Shown here: one piece after another, positions 53,551 through 61,997 of the stretch | Layout: every line of letters starts with the position of its first letter | How positions within the stretch are numbered: the stretch's first letter is position 1 | Origin: Glycomyces tritici | GTDB lineage: Bacteria; Actinomycetota; Actinomycetes; Mycobacteriales; Micromonosporaceae | Assembly: GCF_030403505.1 (NCBI RefSeq) | Contig: NZ_JAUEMJ010000013.1 | Coordinates: forward strand, 1-64,000 | Length of the DNA stretch: 64,000 nucleotides | Direction: 5' to 3' | The notes under the pieces: model-generated | The model's database searches: none | What the model saw: only the letters and a program-made list of their open reading frames with translations | Told to the model about the DNA's origin: nothing | Translations under genes and position numbers: made by a program

Positions 53551-53847
53551 TCAGCCTTCGCAATGTCGGAAGACGCGGTCCTTGGTGCGCCAGAGGTCGA
53601 TTGCGTGGTCGAGGACGGCTCGGGTGCGGGCCGGGTCGTCTTGGCGGAGCCAGGCGAGGTTGTCGGGGGCGGCGGCGAGGCGCGGGAGGCCGTCGAGGTG
53701 GGTGACGTGGCCGATCAGGTTCGGATGGTGGTCGGCGAAGGTCAGTCGGAGGGCCGGTTCGTGCCATACCCAGGCAAAGGCGAGGGCGCGGCCGTCGATC
53801 TCGCGGTAACCGAGGACGGGCAGGCCGTCGGTGAATCGCAGGGTCAT
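53551..53847 (-). CDS. Small protein, third gene of a micro-operon
   Basis: The protein has 98 residues, starting MTLRFTDGLPVLGYREIDGR, then ALAFAWVWHEPALRLTFADH. It reads as a compact beta-rich domain with many Trp and His. The ATG overlaps the stop of the gene before it (ATGA). No family is recognised. Confidence 0.7.
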   Translation of the reverse strand: MTLRFTDGLPVLGYREIDGRALAFAWVWHEPALRLTFADHHPNLIGHVTHLDGLPRLAAAPDNLAWLRQDDPARTRAVLDHAIDLWRTKDRVFRHCEG

Positions 53848-54125
53848 CCTTCGACCTCCGCCTCGTGTCGGGCGGCGTGGTGCCAGATCGCGGTGGCCTT
53901 CGATTTCGCGGCGCGGCGCAGTTCGGTCGGCCATTCGGCGCGGTAGAGGTGGAGACGGCTGAACGGCGAGCCGATGCGGTTGATGTAGCCGAGGTCCACG
54001 GCGGGTTCGGGGGCGATGCGTCGCAGGCGGACCGAGGTGGTGGAGCCACCCGCGAGTTGGTAGATCTCGATGCGGCGGTGCTCCAGGTCGAAGCGGCCGA
54101 GGACGATGCGTTCGGGGTTGATCAT
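53844..54125 (-). CDS. Small protein, second gene of a micro-operon
   Basis: The protein has 93 residues, starting MINPERIVLGRFDLEHRRIE. It is coupled on both sides by 4-bp overlaps. It appears to be a small alpha/beta domain (VRLRRIAPEPAVDLGYINRI, then HLYRAEWPTELRRAAKSKAT) with a basic C-terminal helix. No family is recognised. Confidence 0.7.
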   Translation of the reverse strand: MINPERIVLGRFDLEHRRIEIYQLAGGSTTSVRLRRIAPEPAVDLGYINRIGSPFSRLHLYRAEWPTELRRAAKSKATAIWHHAARHEAEVEG

Positions 54126-54373
54126 GCGGCACCGCCCCAGGAGAACCCGATGAGGGTGGTGAGCACGTCGCGCAGCGAATCGGAGGCGATCCGGGAGGCG
54201 AGGAGCTTGACGGCGGAGCGCCGCTTCGGGCAGCCGTGGGCGCCCCACTTGTGGTTGCACCACTCGCAGCGCAGGCGGCCGAGGCCGAACCAGGTGCGGT
54301 AGGGCCGGTGCAGTTCGAGGTCGATTTTGACGGAGGCGGGAACCGGGTCATGGCGTACGCTGAACGAGACCAC
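54122..54373 (-). CDS. Small zinc-ribbon-like protein, first gene of a micro-operon
   Basis: The protein has 83 residues from GTG 54373 with GAGGAG 7 nt upstream. CEWCNHKWGAHGC gives three Cys and two His, a likely metal knuckle. The C-terminus overlaps the next start. The three proteins (83, 93 and 98 residues) are strictly coupled and should be made in fixed ratio. No family is recognised. Confidence 0.7.
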   Translation of the reverse strand: MVSFSVRHDPVPASVKIDLELHRPYRTWFGLGRLRCEWCNHKWGAHGCPKRRSAVKLLASRIASDSLRDVLTTLIGFSWGGAA

Positions 54374-54396
54374 GAGAGGTCTCCTCTCTGGTAAGG

Positions 54397-54438
54397 GGCG
54401 GGCCGCCGGATTTCTGCCAAGGCCTCAGGCGGCCCGCC
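54397..54438 (-). terminator. Hairpin in the leader of the micro-operon
   Basis: GGCGGGCCGCC (54397-54407) and GGCGGCCCGCC (54428-54438) form an 11-bp perfect stem with a 20-nt loop, just upstream of the ribosome site of the first gene. It may be an attenuator or a fold that hides the start. Confidence 0.5.
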
Positions 54439-54765
54439 GCGTTTCGAAATTCAGTTGGAATTGAAAGACGCGTGATGCACGCGTACGGCAACGTTTGCAC
54501 GCCGAACCCCGGAAATCAAGACACGACACGCACAGTGTACGAAAACGTCTAGATGAACCACTGATTCCCTTGCGCCGCAAGCGTTTCCAATTTCATCCCA
54601 ACGCACTTCCAAGAGCCCGGCCGGCGCACCCCGGGTGTCACTCCAGTTCACAGGCGAGAACACCTCACACCAGCCGTCCTTGTTAGAGTGGACCGCCGGT
54701 CCCAGAGCGCGCCCACGGCCTGGAATGCGCCTCGGACCTGCGATGACACTCAAGGAGCGGACCTC

Positions 54766-57700
54766 GTGGCGAATCAGGCGGCATCCACACCCGGCGGCAC
54801 CGGCCTGCCCGAACTCGGCCAGGTCGTGTCCGTCCGCGGCTCGACCTGGGCTGTGACCGACATGCGCGAGCAGACGGCCTCGGCCGCCTCCGGATACGGG
54901 CCGCCCCCGGAGCCGACGCACGTGGTCACCCTCCAGTCCCTCTCCGAAGACCACCTCGGCACCGAACTGCGGGTCGTATGGGAACTGGAGGTCGGGCACA
55001 GCCTCCTCGAAGCGCACGGCCTCCCCGAGACCCTCAGCCCCGAGACCTTCGACGACCCCAACCGGCTCGCGGCCTTCGTCGACGCCGTCCGCTGGGGCGC
55101 GGTGACCTCCGCCCGCTCCGACGCCTACCAGTCGCCGTTCCGCTCCGGCGTGAACCTGGAGCCTTACCAGCTCGAACCGCTGCGCCGCGCCCTCGACTCC
55201 TCCCGCACCAACCTGCTTCTCGCCGACGACGTGGGCCTCGGCAAGACCATCGAAGCCGGGCTGGTCGTCCAGGAACTCCTCCTGCGCCAGCGCGCGAAAT
55301 CGGTCGTCATCGTCTGTCCGCCCAGCCTGCGGCTGAAATGGCAGGACGAGATGCGCGACAAGTTCGGGCTCGACTTCACCATCGTCGACTCCGAGCTCAT
55401 GGCCCGCGTCCGGCGCAGCCACGGTCTCGCCGCCAACCCCTTCCGTCTGTTCCCCCGCACCATCGTCAGCCTCGCCTGGCTGCCCACGGCCCGGGCCCAG
55501 CGGCTGCTTCGCGAGGTCTACGCCGACGCGCGCGGCAGCGAAAGCCGGTACGCCTTCGACGCGCTGGTCGTCGACGAGGCCCACCATGTCGCCCCCGCCA
55601 GCCCGAACAGTGTCGCGGGCGCCCGCGGGTACGCCGTCGACAGCAAGCGCACCATCGCCGCCCGTGCCCTCGCCGAGCAGTGCGAGCACCGGCTGTTCCT
55701 CTCCGCCACCCCGCACAACGGGTACAGCGAGTCGTTCACCGCGCTCATGGAGATGATCGACGACCGCCGGTTCGCTCGCGGCGCGAACCTCGACGAGCAC
55801 GCGCTCGAAGAAGTCGCCGTCCGCCGCCTGAAAACCCAGATCAAGGAGATGGACTTCAAGGCCCGCGAGCTCAAGTCGATCGAGTTCGAGCCGACCGACG
55901 AGGAACAGGAGCACTTCGCCGAACTGGAGCGGATCCTCACCGAATCCGCCCGCAGGAACGGCAAGGGCCGCGCCGGGGACATCATGTCGATGCTCCTCAA
56001 GAAGCGGTTCCTGTCCAGCCCGTGGTCCTTCGCGCTCACCTTGCAGCAGTACGAGGACGGCCCCGCCGCCGGGAAGCTCGACGAGCAGCGGGAGTACTTC
56101 CAGGACGTGCTCGGCTCGGGCCAGTCCGACGAGGAGGAGGGCGAGGCCGACCAGCCCGAGGCAGAGACCCTCCGCGCCGGGAAGCGCTCGGCCCCGATCT
56201 CGGCCGCGTCCAAAGCCGAGGTCGCCGAGCTCGTCCAGTGGGGGCGCAGTTTTCAGTACCGCCCCGATTCCAAGCTCACCGCCCTCATCGGCTTCCTCAC
56301 CGCGATCTGCCGGCCCGACGGGAAGCTCTGGACCGACGAGCGGGTCGTGGTCTTCACCGAGTACGCGCGCACCCTCGACTGGATCCAGGAAAACCTGGCG
56401 CAGGCCGGCTTCGGCGACCGGCTCGCCGTCATCCAGGGCTCCACCTCGCACGAGGACCGCGAGCAGATCAGGGCCCGCTTCTCGGCACCGCCCGAGAAGG
56501 ACCCGGTGCGGGTGCTCCTGGCCACCGACTCCGCGGGCGAAGGCATCGACCTCCAGGCCCACTGCCACCGGCTCGTCAACTACGACATCCCGTTCAACCC
56601 CTCGCGTCTCGAACAGCGCATCGGCCGCATCGACCGGTACGGGCAGCGCCACACGCCCGAGATCTTCCAGTTCCGGCCGCCGCAGTCTTCCACCACATAC
56701 GCGGCCGACGCCGACTTCATGCGGCGCATCGCCGAGAAGGTCGGCACCGTCGCCGCCGACCTCGGCTCGGTCAATCAGGTCGCCGACACCGAGGTCGAAA
56801 TCGAGGACCACTTCACGAGCACCGCGAGCCGCCGCAAGGTCAAGGTCGCCCCCGAGAACGGCAGCGAGGTCATCGGCCGGGCCCTCGCGGGCAGCACCGA
56901 CCTGCGCCGCGAACTCGCCAAGCTCGCCGAAGACCACGAGAAGACCCAGGCGGCGATGCACTGGACCCCCGCGAATGCCCGCCGCGTCGTCGACACCGCA
57001 CTCGAACTGAGCGGGCAGCCCGCGCTGCTCCCGGTCGAGGACACCTCACGCGACGAGGCCACCGACGCGGACGGCCTGTTCCGGATTCCGAAGCTCGACG
57101 CCTCCTGGCAGCCGGCCCTCGCCGGGCTCGCCACCCGCCTCGCCCCGGACTCTCCCAGGCCGGTCACCTTCGACGCGAAGGCCGCCGCCGGGCGCCCCGA
57201 CCTCGTCTACCTGCATCTCGGGCACGCCCTCATGCAGCGCACCACCCGCTTCCTGCGCGCCGAGCTCTTCGGCGGCGACTCGCTCCTGCACCGCGCCACC
57301 GCTACAGTCGTCGACGACCTCGACGAATCCTGTGTCGCCGCGATGGGCCGCCTGGTGCTGGTCGGACGCGGCGGCCTGCGCCTGCACGAAGAGGTGTTCC
57401 TCACCGGCCTGCGCCTCAACGGGCGGCCCCTGGCTGCCGCGAAGACCGAGCAGGCGGTCGACCAAGCGCTGGACCGCGAACAGATGAGCCTGGCCGACCC
57501 CGAGGTCCTGGCAGCACTGGCCGCGAACTGGAACGCGGACGGCTCACTGCTCTACACCCGGCTCATCGAGGCGATGAACGCCAAGGCCGACAAGCGCAAA
57601 GAACTGGTCCAAGCCGACCTCGACCGACGCCAGAGCGCCGACCTCGACCGCTCCGAGGAGATCTTCAAGGCGTTCCGGGCCAACCTGCGCGAATCGGTCG

Positions 57701-57972
57701 ACCGGCTCCGCAAGGCCCTGATTGAGCAATCCGAAAGCCTGTTCGGTATCAACTACCGCGGTGAAGCCGACCTCGCCAAGGAGCAGGAGAAGCAGCTCCG
57801 CGATGACCTGCGCGCCATGGAAGACCGCCTGCTGGACCTCGACCGGCAGAAAGACCTCGAACGCGCCGCGATCGAAGCCCGCTACACCGATGTCCGACCG
57901 CACCTGACCGGGGCCGCCGTGATCTTCGCGCTCACCCCCGCCGACGCTGAGCAATGGAAGGCCCGCCGGTGA
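54766..57972 (+). CDS. drmD: DISARM SNF2-like helicase DrmD
   Basis: The protein has 1,068 residues from GTG 54766 with AAGGAG 8 nt upstream; an in-frame ATG at 54688 lacks a ribosome site. The SNF2-type motor shows ADDVGLGKT (Walker A about 154-161), VVDEAHH (about 268-274), LSATPHNGYS and the C-lobe RIGRIDRYGQRHTPE (about 617-631). Long helical and coiled-coil segments follow (DLRAMEDRLLDLDRQKDLER). Together with the downstream methylase and helicase this is DrmD of class 1 DISARM, an antiphage system. Its stop overlaps the next start (GTGA). Confidence 0.9.
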   Translation: MANQAASTPGGTGLPELGQVVSVRGSTWAVTDMREQTASAASGYGPPPEPTHVVTLQSLSEDHLGTELRVVWELEVGHSLLEAHGLPETLSPETFDDPNRLAAFVDAVRWGAVTSARSDAYQSPFRSGVNLEPYQLEPLRRALDSSRTNLLLADDVGLGKTIEAGLVVQELLLRQRAKSVVIVCPPSLRLKWQDEMRDKFGLDFTIVDSELMARVRRSHGLAANPFRLFPRTIVSLAWLPTARAQRLLREVYADARGSESRYAFDALVVDEAHHVAPASPNSVAGARGYAVDSKRTIAARALAEQCEHRLFLSATPHNGYSESFTALMEMIDDRRFARGANLDEHALEEVAVRRLKTQIKEMDFKARELKSIEFEPTDEEQEHFAELERILTESARRNGKGRAGDIMSMLLKKRFLSSPWSFALTLQQYEDGPAAGKLDEQREYFQDVLGSGQSDEEEGEADQPEAETLRAGKRSAPISAASKAEVAELVQWGRSFQYRPDSKLTALIGFLTAICRPDGKLWTDERVVVFTEYARTLDWIQENLAQAGFGDRLAVIQGSTSHEDREQIRARFSAPPEKDPVRVLLATDSAGEGIDLQAHCHRLVNYDIPFNPSRLEQRIGRIDRYGQRHTPEIFQFRPPQSSTTYAADADFMRRIAEKVGTVAADLGSVNQVADTEVEIEDHFTSTASRRKVKVAPENGSEVIGRALAGSTDLRRELAKLAEDHEKTQAAMHWTPANARRVVDTALELSGQPALLPVEDTSRDEATDADGLFRIPKLDASWQPALAGLATRLAPDSPRPVTFDAKAAAGRPDLVYLHLGHALMQRTTRFLRAELFGGDSLLHRATATVVDDLDESCVAAMGRLVLVGRGGLRLHEEVFLTGLRLNGRPLAAAKTEQAVDQALDREQMSLADPEVLAALAANWNADGSLLYTRLIEAMNAKADKRKELVQADLDRRQSADLDRSEEIFKAFRANLRESVDRLRKALIEQSESLFGINYRGEADLAKEQEKQLRDDLRAMEDRLLDLDRQKDLERAAIEARYTDVRPHLTGAAVIFALTPADAEQWKARR

Positions 57973-60900
57973 AGCACCTGAAGCCGATCAAACCCGAGGA
58001 CCTGCACCGCGCCTGGCTCGACCTGGTCGAGACCGACGGACCGTTCCTGTCCCTGCCCGTCCTCAAGCGCGTCTGGCCCGCCGGCATGGCCGCGCTGGAA
58101 CCCGAACCGCGCGCGGTGCTGCGGGCGGCGCTCCCCGCTTTCGAGAAGGCCTGGGACGAGCTGGACCGCGTTCGCGACGAGACTGCTCTCGACCGCTATC
58201 GCGAAGCCCGGGACACCTGGGTCGAGACGGTCTTGCGCGACGTCTTCGGTTGGGGCGCTTCCTATGTCACCGGCGACGCGCCCGCACTGGCCGGGATTTC
58301 GGTCCAGGCCCCGAACCGGTCCGTGACCGTGACCCCGAGCGGCGCGCTCGTGCGCGGCGAGAAGATCGGCGCGCTCACGCTCGTATGCGAGAACGCCGCG
58401 TCCCTCCACGACGCACTCGCCGACGGCTGGAACTCCAGCCCGATCGACCGGATGAGCGAGCTCCTGCGCGCCTCGGGCGTGCCCGTCGGCGTCGTCACGG
58501 ACGGGCGCTGGTGGGCCATCGTCAGCGCCCAGCCCGAACTCAGCACCGCCTCCGGCGTCACCGACGCTCACCTGTGGATCGAGGAGCCCGGGGCGCTCTT
58601 CGCCTTCGCGCAGCTGCTGAGCCGCAAGCACCTCATCGGCGGCAAGGAATCCGACCGGCTCGGCAAGCTCTTCGTCGACTCAGTCGCCGACGCCGCCGAC
58701 ATCACCGACGCCCTCGGCGTCCAAGTCCGCCGCGCCGTCGAACTCCTCGTGCAGTCATTCTCCGAATCAGCGCTGCGCGCTGCCGCGAACGGCGAGCCAG
58801 ATCCCTTGCCGGAGAACCGAGACGAGGTCTACCAGGCCGCCGTAACCGTCATGATGCGCGTGGTCTTCCTGCTCTTCGCCGAAGAACGCGGCCTCCTGCC
58901 CGAGAACGAACTCTTCGCGGCCGGTTACGGACTCGCCGACCGGTACGACCTGCTCGACCAGCGCTCCCGAGACGAAGGCATCGGCGCACTCGGCGGCACG
59001 TACATCAGCTGGTACCGGCTCCTGGCCGCTTCGCGGGCGCTGTACGAGGGCGCGATCTTCGACGGCAAGGCGCTCCCCGCCTACGGCGGCTCCCTCTTCG
59101 ACCCGGACCGGACCCGGTTCCTCACCGAAGCGGGAGCGGACGGCCTGGCGGTTAAGGTCTCCGACCGGGTCATGCTCGAAGTCCTCCGGGCCGTCCAGGT
59201 CCCCGAGATTAAGGGCGAAGCCCTGCGGATCTCCTTCCGCGAGATCGACGTCGAGCAGATCGGCTACATCTACGAGGGGCTGCTCGGCTACTCCGCCGCC
59301 GATGTCGAAGAGGTCATGGTCGGCCTCATCGGCAAAGCCGGGGCCGAACCGGAAATCCCGCTCAGTGTCCTCGAAGGGCTCGCCGCAAAACACTTGGACG
59401 TGGGCAAACTCGCCGCTGCGATCATCAAGTGGTCCAAGGAGCACCAGAAGGCTGCCGAGCCCCCGTCCGCGAGTGCCCTCGCGAAGGCCTTTCAGACCGG
59501 GGCCGAGGATGTTGAGACTGCGATCCGGGCCGTCACGATGGACCCGGAGCTTCAGGAGCGGTTGCGGCCCTTCATCGGCATCATCCGCCGCGACCTGCGC
59601 GGCTGGCCGCTGGCGGTCATGCCTGGCGGTGTGATGGTGGTCGAGACCCCTTCGCGGGCCAACGCTGGGGCGCACTACACCCCGAAGGACCTCGCCGAAG
59701 AGGTCGTCACCCACGCGCTGGAACCCTTGGTGTACAAACCGGGTCCGCACCAGACCGACGACCGGAAGCAGTGGGTCCTGCTGCACCCGGACGAGATCCT
59801 GGAACTGAAGGTTGCCGACATCGCTTGCGGCTCAGGCGCATTCTTGGTCGCGGCCGCCCGGTATCTGGCCGGGAAGCTGGTCGAGGCCTGGCAGGAAAAC
59901 GGCATGGCCTACGGATCGGGTCGCGAGGTCGAGACCCGAGCAATCCGCATGGTCGTCGCGCGGTGCCTGTACGGGGCCGACATCAACGAGCTGGCCGTGG
60001 AGATGTGCAAGCTCTCGCTGTGGCTGGTCTCGCTCGACCCGGACCTCCCGTTCTCGTTCGTCGACGACAAGATCTTCTGCGGCAACTCCCTGCTGGGCAT
60101 CATCGACCGCAGGCAGATCGAGTCCTTCAACATCAACCCCGAGACCGCCGCGCCCACGACGCTCTTCGACCTTGATGCAGGCACGAACCTGGTGCAGCGC
60201 ATCGACATCAGGGACACCTTGAACAAGGTCATCGCCTTGCGCCGAAACCTTGCCAGCGAAGTCGACAACACCGACCCGCAACGCTCGGTCGCTGCCAAGC
60301 GCCAACAGGTGGAGCGGCAGCAGGAGCTGACCCAGAAGGCGACCGACATCGCAGACGGCGTGATCGCCGCCGGGCTGCGCCTCGGCGGGAAACCGGGCAA
60401 GAAGCTCAAGGAAGCGTACGAAGACCTCCGCGTCGCGATCGGGCTGGCTTACCCGAACAAGGGCGAACCGAACCGCGAAATGCTCGACGGGATCCTCAAG
60501 GCGGGTTTGACACCAACTGTCAGAACGGACTACGAGCGTTGGAAGCCGCTCCATTGGGTACTCGCCGCTCCGGATGTGATCGTTGACCACGGCGGCTTCG
60601 ATGCCGTTGTCGGGAATCCGCCATTCCTTGGCGGCAAGAAAGTCACTGGCGCGACAGGCACGAATATTCGAGACTGGTTCGTGAACAGGCTGGCAGGAGC
60701 TCAAAAGGGCAACGCCGACCTTGTCGCCTACTTCTTCTTGCGCGCCAAGGAGCTCCTGACCCCAACCGGCAACCTCGGGCTGATCGCCACCAACACCATC
60801 GCCCAGGGCGACACGCGGGAGGTCGGCCTCGACCGTCTCGAAGCTGGCGGCTTCACCATTACTCAGTCGATTCAGAGTCAACCGTGGCCGGTCAAGACCG

Positions 60901-61997
60901 CGAACCTTGAGTACGCAGCGGTTTGGGGCTCATTCGGACCAGTTTCGGACGACGTCAATCGCATTGCAGACGGTGAGAACGCCAAGTGGATCATTACAAT
61001 GCTAGACCCTGCGAGAGGCCCGGAGAGGATGCCTGCCCGACTGGCAGAAAACACCAACACAGCGTTCATTGGACTGAATGTTAACTGTGTCGATGAGTTT
61101 TCCATGACACCGTCGCACGCAAACGAAATCCTAGCGGACAATCCGAACCTGAAATCGGTCATCAAACCTTACCTCGACGGAGAGAATCTTAATCAGACCC
61201 CAGGTTCCAAAGCGACCCGTCGAATCGTGGACTTCACTGGGAAATCCGAATCTGAAATTGCCGCGTTTGGCGCCGCGTATGACTGGGTCAACGATCGAGT
61301 CAAACCGGCCCGCGCCCGTCTAACAAACAAGCCAAAACTCCAGAAATACTGGTGGCTATACGAGCGAGAGGCTATTTCACTTCGCAAGGCGGTCAAGAAC
61401 CTCGACGAGGTCTTGGCTATCGCTCTGGTAAGCAAGACCGTCATGCCGCTGCGGGTTCCTACAGGACAGGTCTTCAGCCACATGCTCGGTGTTTTTGCCA
61501 CCGACTCGTACTCCGACCAGGCCGTGCTCTCGTCCAGCCTGCACCAGCTCTGGGCCATCAAGTACGCCTCATCCATGCGCACAGATGTCCGCTACACCCC
61601 CTCGGATGTCTTCCTGCCCTTCCCTCTGCCACCGCACAGCGAAGCGCTCGATGAGGTCGGCAGAATCCTCGACACCGAGCGCCGTGAGATCATGCTCCGC
61701 CGCGATCTCGGCCTCACGAAGCTCTACAACCTCGTCAACGACCCAACCGCCACCACCGATCCCGACATCACTCGCCTTCGGGAAATCCACGTCGAGCTCG
61801 ACCTGGCCGTGCTCGCGGCCTACGGCTGGGACATCCCCCCTGACCACGGCTTCCACGAATACCGGCGCATGACCCGGTTCACACTCTCGCGCGAAGCCCG
61901 GGTCGAAGTTTTTGACAGACTCCTCAAGGAGAATCACCGCAGGGCCGCCTTGCAGGGCGAAGCTCCTGAGGTCGAGGCCGAGGAGGATGACGAGTGA
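57969..61997 (+). CDS. drmMI: DISARM adenine-specific DNA methyltransferase DrmMI
   Basis: The protein has 1,342 residues from GTG 57969, overlapping the drmD stop. A long N-terminal region precedes the methylase core: ANAGAHYTP (about 563-571), SAM-binding ADIACGSGAFLV (about 615-626) and the catalytic NPPF tetrad (about 884-887), the N6-adenine type. A target-recognition region follows (about 880-1170). It marks host DNA so that DISARM spares it. DNA at about 60500-61480 is visibly AT-richer than the flanks, which suggests that the recognition domain was exchanged. Confidence 0.9.
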   Translation: MKHLKPIKPEDLHRAWLDLVETDGPFLSLPVLKRVWPAGMAALEPEPRAVLRAALPAFEKAWDELDRVRDETALDRYREARDTWVETVLRDVFGWGASYVTGDAPALAGISVQAPNRSVTVTPSGALVRGEKIGALTLVCENAASLHDALADGWNSSPIDRMSELLRASGVPVGVVTDGRWWAIVSAQPELSTASGVTDAHLWIEEPGALFAFAQLLSRKHLIGGKESDRLGKLFVDSVADAADITDALGVQVRRAVELLVQSFSESALRAAANGEPDPLPENRDEVYQAAVTVMMRVVFLLFAEERGLLPENELFAAGYGLADRYDLLDQRSRDEGIGALGGTYISWYRLLAASRALYEGAIFDGKALPAYGGSLFDPDRTRFLTEAGADGLAVKVSDRVMLEVLRAVQVPEIKGEALRISFREIDVEQIGYIYEGLLGYSAADVEEVMVGLIGKAGAEPEIPLSVLEGLAAKHLDVGKLAAAIIKWSKEHQKAAEPPSASALAKAFQTGAEDVETAIRAVTMDPELQERLRPFIGIIRRDLRGWPLAVMPGGVMVVETPSRANAGAHYTPKDLAEEVVTHALEPLVYKPGPHQTDDRKQWVLLHPDEILELKVADIACGSGAFLVAAARYLAGKLVEAWQENGMAYGSGREVETRAIRMVVARCLYGADINELAVEMCKLSLWLVSLDPDLPFSFVDDKIFCGNSLLGIIDRRQIESFNINPETAAPTTLFDLDAGTNLVQRIDIRDTLNKVIALRRNLASEVDNTDPQRSVAAKRQQVERQQELTQKATDIADGVIAAGLRLGGKPGKKLKEAYEDLRVAIGLAYPNKGEPNREMLDGILKAGLTPTVRTDYERWKPLHWVLAAPDVIVDHGGFDAVVGNPPFLGGKKVTGATGTNIRDWFVNRLAGAQKGNADLVAYFFLRAKELLTPTGNLGLIATNTIAQGDTREVGLDRLEAGGFTITQSIQSQPWPVKTANLEYAAVWGSFGPVSDDVNRIADGENAKWIITMLDPARGPERMPARLAENTNTAFIGLNVNCVDEFSMTPSHANEILADNPNLKSVIKPYLDGENLNQTPGSKATRRIVDFTGKSESEIAAFGAAYDWVNDRVKPARARLTNKPKLQKYWWLYEREAISLRKAVKNLDEVLAIALVSKTVMPLRVPTGQVFSHMLGVFATDSYSDQAVLSSSLHQLWAIKYASSMRTDVRYTPSDVFLPFPLPPHSEALDEVGRILDTERREIMLRRDLGLTKLYNLVNDPTATTDPDITRLREIHVELDLAVLAAYGWDIPPDHGFHEYRRMTRFTLSREARVEVFDRLLKENHRRAALQGEAPEVEAEEDDE

